Positions 10,374-18,347 of a DNA stretch of 64,000 bases are shown piece after piece (within the stretch, counting starts at the first letter, position 1; every line of letters starts with the position of its first letter). The position numbers and the translations under genes were made by a program. The notes under the pieces are model-generated. The model was not told the DNA's origin and ran no database searches. It saw only the letters and a list, made by a program, of their open reading frames with translations. This stretch comes from Castellaniella sp. S9 (GTDB lineage Bacteria > Pseudomonadota > Gammaproteobacteria > Burkholderiales > Burkholderiaceae_B): the NCBI RefSeq assembly GCF_027257175.1, contig NZ_JAPFGD010000011.1:1-64000 (forward strand), given 5' to 3'.

Positions 10374-10414
10374 AGCGCGGTGACTTGTTCAGAGGTTCCC
10401 CAGGCCTGGGCTAG
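10364..10414 (+). pseudogene. Truncated toxin remnant, PemK/MazF-like N-terminus
   Basis: An ATG overlapping the antitoxin stop opens MDLKRGDLFRGSPGLG and then stops. The KRGDL pattern resembles the first residues of PemK/MazF toxins, which commonly overlap an antitoxin gene in this way. After about nine plausible residues the similarity ends, two bases before the stop codon of the convergent autotransporter gene. The toxin was probably removed when this junction formed. Only a short match supports the family call. Confidence 0.45.
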
Positions 10415-10416
10415 CT

Positions 10417-12657
10417 CTACAGCGCCGCCGCCAGACTCAACAGCACCCCGTGCTGCCGGCCATCGCCGCGGTACTGGCCGGTGTAGCCGATGCCGGCACG
10501 CACGCCGGGCGCCAGGGGCGCCTCGACGCCCAGATCCAGGCGCAGGGCGTGGCGCGCGAGGGGCTGCCCGCCCGCCTCGAACGTCCGCCTGGCCGCATCA
10601 TCACGAAAGGACTGGGTGCTGCTGAGATCCGGGGATCCCAACAGGGCATCCCAGCCCAGGGCGGCTCGCAGCACGGCGTGGCCATGCGGGACCGGCCAGG
10701 CGCGATGGGCGCGCAGGGCGGCGTGGGCAAAGACCCGCTGGTCGACCGCGCCCTGCACCCGCAGGGCGGCCGGGCCGCCCGATTCGGCATAGTCCCGGCT
10801 GTCCAGGCGCACCCAGGCCAGCTGCACCAGGGGCGCAACGGTCCAGTGATCCGCGGGTGCCGCGTCAAAGCGCCATTCCGCCCAGGCCTGCAGGCTGCGC
10901 GCATGCTGGGTGGCGCGCAGCGGATCGTCGCCGTCCACCGTCCAGCGGCGGCCCTCGCCGCGGTGCCAGGCCTGGGCGGCGCCCAGGCTGATCTGGTGTC
11001 CCGTCCCGGGCCGGTAGGCAAGGCCCAGGCCCAGATGCAGGCTGGCGTCGCGCACCGCCAGGCCGCCGGGCGCGCGGGCATGCCGGACGCTGCTGTAGTC
11101 CACGTGCTGGGCACCGGCGAATACGCCCAGGTGCCAGTCGGCGGACACGGCGCGGTCCAACCCGGCCAGCATGCCGGCCACGTCGCGCGCATCGCCGCGG
11201 ACCAGGTCGCCGCCGTTGCGTGCGTCGCGCTCGGCCGAGACCATCCACTGGCGCACCCAGGCACGGCCGCTGCCCGCCTGTGCCAGCGCAGCCTCGCGCA
11301 CGTAGCGGCTGTCCTCCAGCAGGGCGCCGCGCCAGGACGCGGCCCCGGAATGTGCAAAGGCGGCCAGCAAGGCCGCGGCCCCCGCGCAGTCCTGGCGGAC
11401 GACGCGCTGCGCCAAGGGGGCGACGCCGCGCTCGATGGCGCGCGCCGCCGCCTGCACGGCGGGTTCCTCGGCGCAGGTTTCCAGGGCGGCCTGGTTGCGC
11501 CGCAGCGCCAGCACGACGCCGTTCGGCCCGTATTCGAGGACGGGCGAGAAATACGGCAGGTTGACGGCGGCCGAGGCGAACCGCCCGGCCTCCAGGCCGC
11601 CGTCGGCCTGCACGATGGTCCAGCGGCTGTCCTCGTCCCAGGCGCCCGGCTGGGCGTCGATGCGCAGGTCGCCGTCCACCGCGGCCGGCCCCAGTGTCCA
11701 AAGGCGGTCGGCCTCGCCCGCCGCATCAATGCGGATGCGCATCGACGAGCCCGGCAGCAGACGCGCCTCATGGACGACTATGAGGGTGCCTGGCGCGTGC
11801 GCCGCACCGGGCGCCAGCACGCCGCCCACCTCGATGCGGGCGGCCAGGCCGGTGCCCGACAGGACGCCGCCTGGTTCGACGCGTACCAGCCCGCCGAAGG
11901 TGCCGTCAATGCGCAAGCCGCCCTCGCGGACCGTCATGTCGCCGGTATAGGCGGCGCCCCAGCCGGCCAGGCGCAGGGTGCCGCCGCCCTGCTTGATCAG
12001 GGGCGCGTGGCCAAACAGATCCCCGCGATGCGTGGCCTCGCCGCGCTGGACCACCCATTGGACGGCCATGGGCGCGGCCGGCGGCGGCACGGGCGTCCAC
12101 CAATGAGGCGGCAGCGCGGCGGCCAGATCGATGGGCCTGAGGGTGAAGGCCTGGGCGATCGTGACGCCGTCGGCGAATTCCAGGCGCGTGCCCACGTTGA
12201 CGTCCAGCGCATTGAGGGGCGCGCCCAGGGCGTGGTCGTCCAGCAGTGCCAGGCTGCCTTGCAGCAACGCGGAATGGCCGCGATAGGTGTTGGGGCCGAT
12301 CAGGACCATATGGCCGGCGCCCAGCTTATAGAGGCCGCCGGCCGACGCGGGGGCGTTCTCCACGGCGCCCTCGACACGCAGGGTGTGCCCCTGGGCGACA
12401 TCGAAGGGCGTGGTGGACTGGAGGAGCAGCCTGCGGGTAATGACGCGATCCTGGTCGACGACGATCGGATCGCCCGTGGACAGAAAAGGCGCCGGGGACG
12501 GGTCCCAAGGCGCCTCAGGCGGGGGTGCGGCGAAAACGGCCGGCGCCGGGGGCGGCGCGCCCAGGATATGGTGGGGACCGTGCTTCATCAGTTGGGCATG
12601 GGACAGGCCGGGCAGGCCAAGGCCCAATGCCAGGATGAGCAGATGGCGGATTTTCAT
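10417..12657 (-). CDS. Autotransporter with beta-strand-repeat passenger and C-terminal barrel
   Basis: A 746-aa type Va secretion protein. A signal peptide (MKIRHLLILALGLGLPGLSHA) is followed by a passenger with autotransporter-associated repeats: LYKLGAGHMVLIGPNTYRG, and later LIKQGGGTLRLAGW...TVREGGLRIDG. From about residue 463 the sequence is a porin-like barrel (GRAWVRQWMVS..., GVFAGAQHVDYSS). The passenger is short and Ala/Gly-rich, without a protease or pertactin RGD motif that I can see. The C-terminus ends in AAAL rather than the usual aromatic residue. GGAG lies 5-8 bases before the ATG. A dyad symmetry upstream may control it. Confidence 0.85.
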   Translation of the reverse strand: MKIRHLLILALGLGLPGLSHAQLMKHGPHHILGAPPPAPAVFAAPPPEAPWDPSPAPFLSTGDPIVVDQDRVITRRLLLQSTTPFDVAQGHTLRVEGAVENAPASAGGLYKLGAGHMVLIGPNTYRGHSALLQGSLALLDDHALGAPLNALDVNVGTRLEFADGVTIAQAFTLRPIDLAAALPPHWWTPVPPPAAPMAVQWVVQRGEATHRGDLFGHAPLIKQGGGTLRLAGWGAAYTGDMTVREGGLRIDGTFGGLVRVEPGGVLSGTGLAARIEVGGVLAPGAAHAPGTLIVVHEARLLPGSSMRIRIDAAGEADRLWTLGPAAVDGDLRIDAQPGAWDEDSRWTIVQADGGLEAGRFASAAVNLPYFSPVLEYGPNGVVLALRRNQAALETCAEEPAVQAAARAIERGVAPLAQRVVRQDCAGAAALLAAFAHSGAASWRGALLEDSRYVREAALAQAGSGRAWVRQWMVSAERDARNGGDLVRGDARDVAGMLAGLDRAVSADWHLGVFAGAQHVDYSSVRHARAPGGLAVRDASLHLGLGLAYRPGTGHQISLGAAQAWHRGEGRRWTVDGDDPLRATQHARSLQAWAEWRFDAAPADHWTVAPLVQLAWVRLDSRDYAESGGPAALRVQGAVDQRVFAHAALRAHRAWPVPHGHAVLRAALGWDALLGSPDLSSTQSFRDDAARRTFEAGGQPLARHALRLDLGVEAPLAPGVRAGIGYTGQYRGDGRQHGVLLSLAAAL

Positions 12658-12677
12658 GTTGTCTCCTCGATAGTCAA

Positions 12678-12700
12678 GAATGTCACTGAATGTGACATTC
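12678..12700. promoter_or_regulatory. Operator-like palindrome upstream of the autotransporter
   Basis: A perfect 9-bp inverted repeat, GAATGTCAC-N5-GTGACATTC, lies 20-43 bases upstream of the autotransporter ATG. No T-tract follows on either strand, so a terminator is unlikely. It looks like a dimeric repressor or activator site; no regulator can be named. Confidence 0.55.
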
Positions 12701-12764
12701 GTAGTTCTACCAGGAGATTGTTGTCCTACCTAGCCTCAGCTTGGATTTCGTTAAGACGGATCAA

Positions 12765-13367
12765 TTACAGGGGCGCGATCCGCTGGAAATCGACGCTGAC
12801 GAGCTGGGGTCGGCCGAGGATTTCCAGCAACAGGGTCACGCGATCGTGCGAGACGGCCTGCACCAGGGCCTGCAGTCCACCCAGGGCCGGATCCTGCAGG
12901 CGCACCGCCATGCCGGGCCGATAGGGACTGAGCTGGGCCAGATCCGCCCCCTCGCGCGCGGCCTCGGCCTGGCGGATGCCGTCGACCAGTTCCTGGGCGA
13001 TGCGGGCGGGCTGGCTGCCGAACAGCACCAGGCGACTGACCCCTTGCGTCGACCGAATGGTGGACATGGACTGGGTGGGGCGCCCGGGGCGCAGGAACAG
13101 ATAGCGCGGGAACATGGGCTCGTGCGTGGTCAGGCCCTGCGCCGGCGGCGCCGATCCGCCCGGCGTGGCCGGCGAACCGGCGCGGCTGCGGCGAGGCGTC
13201 TTGAAGATCTTGAACATCGGCAGGTAGACCTCGAAGGACTGGCGCAGCAGATGTTCGCGCGCGAGGGCTTCCTGGCGCGGCTTGGTGTGCACGACGAACC
13301 AGAATGTGCCGTCGGGCGCGGTGCCGGGCGGGCTGGCGGGGATGTCGGAATCGGCGGTGGCAGTCAT
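12765..13367 (-). CDS. rfaH: RfaH-type transcription antitermination protein
   Basis: A 200-aa NusG paralogue. The NGN domain is clear: FWFVVHTKPRQEALAREHL, then FEVYLPMF, then EPMFPRYLFLRP and the TRGVS-like STQGVSRLVLFG, which match RfaH more than NusG. The C-terminal KOW-like region ends DFQRIAPL. A Ser/Pro/Gly-rich insert of about 20 residues (MFKIFKTPRR...) separates the strand and the EPMFP segment. RfaH binds ops DNA in paused complexes and suppresses polarity in long operons. An exact ops element is found at 7794-7805. The ATG at 13367 gives the right N-terminus; longer frames extend into the promoter region. Confidence 0.88.
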   Translation of the reverse strand: MTATADSDIPASPPGTAPDGTFWFVVHTKPRQEALAREHLLRQSFEVYLPMFKIFKTPRRSRAGSPATPGGSAPPAQGLTTHEPMFPRYLFLRPGRPTQSMSTIRSTQGVSRLVLFGSQPARIAQELVDGIRQAEAAREGADLAQLSPYRPGMAVRLQDPALGGLQALVQAVSHDRVTLLLEILGRPQLVSVDFQRIAPL

Positions 13368-13397
13368 GCGGATAAGCGCCTCGGAAACGATCGGAAT

Positions 13398-13403
13398 ATT
13401 GTA
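13398..13403 (-). promoter_or_regulatory. Probable -10 box for rfaH
   Basis: TACAAT on the minus strand, about 30 bases upstream of the rfaH ATG. No convincing -35 was found. It shares the 147-base divergent region with the ligase gene promoter. Confidence 0.35.
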
Positions 13404-13450
13404 GGCCGCGCACACGCCGGCGCACGGCCGACGTGAGGCGGGCCGGCCCG

Positions 13451-13478
13451 TTTGCACAGCGGGGCGACAAGCTACAAT
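13451..13478 (+). promoter_or_regulatory. Probable promoter of the O-antigen ligase gene
   Basis: TTTGCA at 13451-13456 and TACAAT at 13473-13478 with a 16-base spacer resemble a sigma-70 promoter, 36 bases upstream of the ligase ATG at 13515. Confidence 0.4.
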
Positions 13479-13514
13479 CCGGCAACACTTCCCGTCCCAA
13501 GCGAATCACTCCTT

Positions 13515-14822
13515 ATGCATCCGACACCGGCACGAACGCCGGCCTGGCTGTCCACCTGGATGGCGGCCAGCGTGGCGATTTTTTTTCTGCTGATGCTCTC
13601 GGCGCCCTCGGGATATTCCGTGGGCGGCGGGCTGCTGTTCCTGGGCGGCGTCGCGATATGGCTGGCCGGCACAGGCCGGCGCAGCGGCGCGGCCGACGCG
13701 TCGGCGCCACCGGCCGCCGCCTGGTCTGGCGAGGACCGGACGCTGTGCTGGCTGCTGCTGGCGTTTTTCCTGACGAACGCGGCGGCGGTGCTGTGGCACG
13801 CCGATTCCGGCAAATACCTGGACCAGGGCATACGCTATGCGCTGGCGATCCCCGTCCTGCTGGGCCTGCGCCGGGCGCGCCTGCGGTTGGACTGGATGTG
13901 GGCGGGCCTGGCCTTGGGGCTGGCGGGCGCCGCGGCGGTCGCCTGGTGGCAGATCGGCCATATCGGCGTGCCGCGGGCTGAGGGCTTCCTGACCAGCGCC
14001 ATTCCCTTTGGCGACATCGCGCTGGTGATGGCCTTCTGGTGCCTGATGGGGGCGATCCTGCCTGCGGTACATCGACGTCCCGCGTGGGCCGTATTCCTGC
14101 TGGCCGGTGCTTTGGCCGGCATCTATGCGTTCATCGCCTCGGCCACGCGGGGCGGGCTGGTGGCCGTGCCGATCTTTGCCGTGCTGGCGGCCGTGGCGTT
14201 GCTGCGCCGGCAGTACCTGCGGCCGCTGCTGGGGGGTTGCGCCGTGATGGTGGCGGGCGCGGCGATCGTCATGACCGCACTGCCCGCCGGCCAGATCGCC
14301 GAGGGTCGATACGCCAGCGCAGTGGCGGAATGGCAGGCCTATACTCGAGACGGGAATGCCGCGAACAACGTCGGCTCGCGCCTGGAGGCCTGGAAATCCG
14401 CATTGATCAGCATCCCCGAGCGCCCGCTGCTGGGCTGGGGGCATGAGGAATACGACAGCCATCTGCAAGGCCTGATCGAAACTGGGCGCATCCACCCGTT
14501 CGTGGGGACGCTGTCCAACACCCACAACAACTTCATCGAGATCTGGCTGCACCAGGGCACGCTGGGATTGTTCGCGTTCCTGGCCCTGCTGATCACCAGC
14601 TGCTGGTATTTCTGCCGCCGCCTGCAGTCGCCCGACCTGACGGTGCGGGTACTGGCCTGCTGCGGCGCCAGCCTGCCCGCGGCCTTCGCCGCCTTCGGGC
14701 TGACCCAGGTGATCCTGGGCCGCAACAACGGCGTGATGTTCTTTGTGCTGTCCCTGGCGATTCTGTGGGCCGCGATGCGGCAGGCGGAGGCGAGCGGCGG
14801 TGTTCAGCCACCGCTCACTTGA
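13515..14822 (+). CDS. waaL: O-antigen ligase (WaaL/Wzy_C family)
   Basis: A 435-aa polytopic membrane protein with about 11-12 hydrophobic segments. The large periplasmic loop holds the Wzy_C signature: NNVGSRLEAWKSAL, then LLGWGHEEYDSHL, then THNNFIEIWLHQGTLGLF. WaaL transfers undecaprenyl-linked O-antigen to lipid A-core; members of the same fold can be polymerases (Wzy). Its separate promoter and location next to rfaH, outside the O-antigen operon, favour ligase over polymerase, but sequence alone does not settle this. The ATG at 13515 starts just before the first hydrophobic segment. Confidence 0.78.
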   Translation: MHPTPARTPAWLSTWMAASVAIFFLLMLSAPSGYSVGGGLLFLGGVAIWLAGTGRRSGAADASAPPAAAWSGEDRTLCWLLLAFFLTNAAAVLWHADSGKYLDQGIRYALAIPVLLGLRRARLRLDWMWAGLALGLAGAAAVAWWQIGHIGVPRAEGFLTSAIPFGDIALVMAFWCLMGAILPAVHRRPAWAVFLLAGALAGIYAFIASATRGGLVAVPIFAVLAAVALLRRQYLRPLLGGCAVMVAGAAIVMTALPAGQIAEGRYASAVAEWQAYTRDGNAANNVGSRLEAWKSALISIPERPLLGWGHEEYDSHLQGLIETGRIHPFVGTLSNTHNNFIEIWLHQGTLGLFAFLALLITSCWYFCRRLQSPDLTVRVLACCGASLPAAFAAFGLTQVILGRNNGVMFFVLSLAILWAAMRQAEASGGVQPPLT

Positions 14823-14839
14823 ACTGCATACGGGCTTGT

Positions 14840-15724
14840 TCAGCCGGCTCGCAGCTTGCCGAACTGCTCGGCGGTCGAGGATAGGTATTCGCCGCCCAGG
14901 CCGGCCTTGACCAGGCTATCCAGGGCATCCTTGACGCCGGCGGCAATATGGCGCTGGCAATCCTGGTCCTCAGCCATGGTGTTGTAATAGCTCAGGTCCT
15001 TGAGGGCATTGCTGATCGCGAACTTCATGCGCGAGGGGTCGCCTTCCAGGAGGAAGGGCGCCACACGCTCGAGTGCGGCGCCATAGCCGCCGCCCCTGGT
15101 TAAGGCATCCACCAGGACCTCGGCAGAGATACCGCCTTTTTTTGCACAGGCGGCGGCCTCGCCCAGCAAGGTGACAAAACCCAGCGACACGAAATTATGC
15201 AGCAGCTTCAGCTTGTGTCCTGACCCAGCCGGCCCAGCGTAGAACAGATTCTCAGCGAAAGTGTCCAGCAGCGGCCGGATCTCGTCGAAGACCGCCCTAT
15301 CGCCCCCCACCAGCAGATTCAACCGGCCCTGCTCGGCCTCCAGCGGCGTTCGCGTCATTGCCGCATCGACAAAGCGCCCTCCCGCCGCCTCGACCGCGCT
15401 CGCCAGCGCCACGGTCGAGGCTGGGATTGCCGTCGAGCAATCGATGAGGGTGGTACCGGGCGTGATGGCGGACAGGATCCCGCCATCGCCCGATATGATC
15501 GCCTCGACTTGCGGTGTCCCGCTGACGCACAGGATGATAATGTCGCTCGCCCGAGCCAGATCGCGCGGATCCTTGAATGCCACAGCGCCTTGATCGACCA
15601 AGTCTTGCGTCGGCTGGTTGCCGGGGTGTTCGAGGAACTGCAGCGGCCAGCCCTTGCCGACGATATTGCGCGCGATGCCATGCCCCATGAGGCCGACACC
15701 GATGAAGCCGATTTTCTTGTTCAT
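14840..15724 (-). CDS. Beta-hydroxyacid dehydrogenase (GarR/MmsB family)
   Basis: A 294-aa NAD(P)-dependent enzyme. The Rossmann motif GFIGVGLMGHGIARNI is at the N-terminus, and the catalytic Lys lies in GSGHKLKLLHNFV (about residue 170). The family includes tartronate semialdehyde reductase and 3-hydroxyisobutyrate dehydrogenase; the substrate cannot be fixed from sequence. It is the last gene of the leftward acid-sugar set, 20 bases after the LeuB-like gene. A reductase for a short aldehyde acid would fit the cluster. Confidence 0.85.
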   Translation of the reverse strand: MNKKIGFIGVGLMGHGIARNIVGKGWPLQFLEHPGNQPTQDLVDQGAVAFKDPRDLARASDIIILCVSGTPQVEAIISGDGGILSAITPGTTLIDCSTAIPASTVALASAVEAAGGRFVDAAMTRTPLEAEQGRLNLLVGGDRAVFDEIRPLLDTFAENLFYAGPAGSGHKLKLLHNFVSLGFVTLLGEAAACAKKGGISAEVLVDALTRGGGYGAALERVAPFLLEGDPSRMKFAISNALKDLSYYNTMAEDQDCQRHIAAGVKDALDSLVKAGLGGEYLSSTAEQFGKLRAG

Positions 15725-15744
15725 TCGTAGCTCCTGCTCTTTCC

Positions 15745-16848
15745 TTATGCGTGGGACTCGCCGTTAGCGAGGATCTTGCAGATTGCATCGGTAACCTCTG
15801 TGCACGTCGCCTCGCCGCCCAAGTCGCGCGGCACCGCGATCCGATCGGCCAGCACCCGACCGACCGCCGCCTCGATGCGGTCGCCATGCCGGGACGCCTG
15901 GGTATCGCCATGCGTGTCGCCCAGCCATCGAAGCATCATGGCCCCGGACAAAATCGTGGCGATGGGGCTGGCGACATTCTGTCCAGCGATATCGGGTGCC
16001 GAACCATGGGCACCTTGAAAGAGCGCGTACCGGTCACCGATCTCGCCGGAGGGCGAGATGCCCATGCCGCCTACCGTCGCGGCCCCGAGGTCCGAGATAA
16101 TATCCCCGAACATGTTCTCGGCGACGATGACATCGTAGAAATCCGGCCGTTTGAGCATATGAACCGTAATCGCGTCGGCATAGGCGTAGTCGATCTCGAT
16201 ATCGTCGTAATCACGGTGCACATCATCACAAACCGAACGAAAGAATGCGTAGGTGCGCAGGATGTTGGCCTTGTCGCACACGGTCACCCTGGATTTACCA
16301 TCGCGTGGCGCGCCTCGGCGCCGTCGAGCCAAGTCGAATGCGAACCTCGCCACCCGCTCGGTCCCCTTTCGGGTGATGACCAGGCTGTCCGATGCAAATT
16401 CGTCGCGCAGCAGCACGCCTGCGCCACGACTGGCGTACAAGCCCTCGGTGTTCTCGCGGATGATGACGTAGTCGATGCCGCCCTCGTCGAAGGCGCGCAG
16501 GGGCGACAATACCCCGGGCAACAGCTTGATGGGCCGCACGTTCGCATACAGGTCCAGTTCGAACCGCAAGCGCAAATGCAGATCGTTGCCGACCTCGGTG
16601 CCATCCGGGTACACGACCCCCGGCACGCCCGCCGCACCATGCAGGATCGCATCCATTTGCCGGCACGCCGCATAGGTATCATCGGGCAGCACCTGGCCGG
16701 TCTGGACATAATGGTCGGCCCCGCCGGGCAGCATCTCGAAATGCAGGGTATCCGCCCCGCACGCCTCTTTCAGCACCCGCACGGCCGCTTGCGCAACCTC
16801 GGGCCCGATGCCGTCGCCCTCGATGGTGGCGATCTGGTATTTCGACAT
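15745..16848 (-). CDS. Isopropylmalate/tartrate/isocitrate-type dehydrogenase
   Basis: A 367-aa member of the decarboxylating beta-hydroxyacid dehydrogenase family. Visible signatures: IATIEGDGIGPEV at the start, IIRENTEGLYAS in the middle, the metal/NAD site AENMFGDIISDLGAA, and FQGAHGSAPDIAGQ. The family oxidises and usually decarboxylates 2-hydroxy diacids such as isopropylmalate, D-malate, tartrate or isocitrate. No leuC/leuD lies nearby, and the neighbours are acid-sugar enzymes, so a tartrate- or malate-like substrate is more likely than leucine synthesis. It starts 29 bases after the aldehyde dehydrogenase stop. Confidence 0.85.
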   Translation of the reverse strand: MSKYQIATIEGDGIGPEVAQAAVRVLKEACGADTLHFEMLPGGADHYVQTGQVLPDDTYAACRQMDAILHGAAGVPGVVYPDGTEVGNDLHLRLRFELDLYANVRPIKLLPGVLSPLRAFDEGGIDYVIIRENTEGLYASRGAGVLLRDEFASDSLVITRKGTERVARFAFDLARRRRGAPRDGKSRVTVCDKANILRTYAFFRSVCDDVHRDYDDIEIDYAYADAITVHMLKRPDFYDVIVAENMFGDIISDLGAATVGGMGISPSGEIGDRYALFQGAHGSAPDIAGQNVASPIATILSGAMMLRWLGDTHGDTQASRHGDRIEAAVGRVLADRIAVPRDLGGEATCTEVTDAICKILANGESHA

Positions 16849-16877
16849 TTTTAAGTTCCCTCTCGTGCCAGGCCGGA

Positions 16878-18344
16878 TTACCAGCTCGTGGCGATGTACT
16901 TGGCCTCCATGAACTCCAGGATGCCGTGCTGTGCGCCCTCGCGCCCCAGTCCGCTTTGCTTGACGCCGCCAAACGGTGCGGCGGGGTCCGAGACCAAGCC
17001 GCGGTTGAGGGCGATCATGCCGGCCTCCAGGGCGGTCGAGACGCGCATGCCGCGGCCCACGTCCCCGGTGTACAGATAGGCGATCAGCCCATACTCGGTG
17101 TCGTTGGCCATGCGGACGCCTTCCTCCTCGGTATCGAACACATAGACCGGCGCCACCGGCCCGAAGATTTCCTCCGAGAACATCTTGGCATCGGTCGGCA
17201 CATTGTCCAGGACCGTAGGCAGGTAATAGCAGCCCGCATCGTCCGGCTGCCGACCGCCGCAGCGCACCTGCGCGCCGCGGGCCTTGGCATCCTCGACCAG
17301 TTCCACGACCTTGTCGACGGCGGCCCGGTCCACCAGGGGGCCGCAATCCGTGTCGGCCTCGATGCCCGGCCCGACCTTCAGGGCGGACATGGCCTCGGTC
17401 AGGCGCCGGGTGAACGCCTCGGCGACGGGGCGCTGGACCAGGAAACGATTGGCGGCGGTGCAGGCCTCGCCGCCATTGCGCATCTTGGCGATCATGGCGC
17501 CCTGCACGGCCTGCTCGATGTCGGCGTCCTCGAACACCAGGAAAGGGGCGTTGCCGCCGAGTTCCATCGAGCTGTGGATGACCTGGTCGGCGGCCTTGCG
17601 CAGCAGCACGCGACCGACCTCGGTGGATCCGGTGAAGGACAGCTTGCGAACCCGGGGATCCTCCAGCATGGCGTTGACGACCTCGGAGGTCGTGGACGAG
17701 GTGAGGACATTGACCACGCCATCGGGCACCCCCGCCTCGGCCAGAATGCGCGCAACCGCATAGGCGGTCAGCGGCGTCGCCGTCGCGGGCTTGAGCACGC
17801 AGGTGCAGCCGGCCGCCAGCGCCGGCGCGATCTTGCGCGTCGCCATGGCGGCCGGGAAATTCCAAGGCGTGATCAGCACTGACACGCCGATGGGCTGATA
17901 CTGCACCAGGATCTGGTTGTTGCCGGAAGGCGCCGTGCCCAGATCGCCGCGCACGCGCACGCCCTCCTCGGAGAACCAGCGGAAAAACTCGGCCGCGTAG
18001 GCGACCTCGCCGCGCGCGTCCTTCAGCGCCTTGCCGTTTTCCAGCGCAATGATGCGGGCCAGGGCATCGGCATCGCGCATCATCAGCTCGAAACACTTGC
18101 GCAAGATCTCGGAACGCTGGCGCGCGGGGGTTGCCGCCCAGGGCGCGCCAGCATTGTGGGCGGCCTCGACGGCGGCAATCGCATCGTCGGCGCCGGCATC
18201 GGCCACGGAACCCAAGGCGGAGCCCGTGGCCGGATCGATCACGTCGATCCGACCCTTGCGGGAGCCCGTGCGCCACTGGCCGCTGATGAACAAACCGGGA
18301 TGCCGGTCTACGTCTTCACTATTGCGTTGTACTGCCTTCGACAT
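16878..18344 (-). CDS. NAD(P)-dependent aldehyde dehydrogenase (GabD-like)
   Basis: A 488-aa aldehyde dehydrogenase with an intact active site: general base in SMELGGNAPFLVF and nucleophilic Cys in NGGEACTAANRF. The NWNFPAAMATRK-type cofactor segment (TPWNFPAAMATRKIAPAL) and the C-terminal FGGVKQSGLGREG motif resemble succinate-semialdehyde dehydrogenases. It starts 3 bases after the alcohol dehydrogenase stop, so the two are likely co-translated and may run alcohol-aldehyde-acid steps on the same compound. Substrate unknown. Confidence 0.87.
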   Translation of the reverse strand: MSKAVQRNSEDVDRHPGLFISGQWRTGSRKGRIDVIDPATGSALGSVADAGADDAIAAVEAAHNAGAPWAATPARQRSEILRKCFELMMRDADALARIIALENGKALKDARGEVAYAAEFFRWFSEEGVRVRGDLGTAPSGNNQILVQYQPIGVSVLITPWNFPAAMATRKIAPALAAGCTCVLKPATATPLTAYAVARILAEAGVPDGVVNVLTSSTTSEVVNAMLEDPRVRKLSFTGSTEVGRVLLRKAADQVIHSSMELGGNAPFLVFEDADIEQAVQGAMIAKMRNGGEACTAANRFLVQRPVAEAFTRRLTEAMSALKVGPGIEADTDCGPLVDRAAVDKVVELVEDAKARGAQVRCGGRQPDDAGCYYLPTVLDNVPTDAKMFSEEIFGPVAPVYVFDTEEEGVRMANDTEYGLIAYLYTGDVGRGMRVSTALEAGMIALNRGLVSDPAAPFGGVKQSGLGREGAQHGILEFMEAKYIATSW

Positions 18345-18347
18345 TTT

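Noticed and set aside
10450-12924. An 824-codon open frame on the plus strand
   Set aside because: It is antisense to the autotransporter gene. The composition (Ala/Gly/Arg/His-rich, no motifs) is that of a high-GC shadow, while the minus strand has a signal peptide and barrel.
15745-18276. A single 843-aa fusion of aldehyde dehydrogenase region and LeuB-like enzyme
   Set aside because: The N-terminal part is an out-of-frame reading of the aldehyde dehydrogenase gene. The real LeuB-like protein starts at 16848 with MSKYQIATIEGDG.
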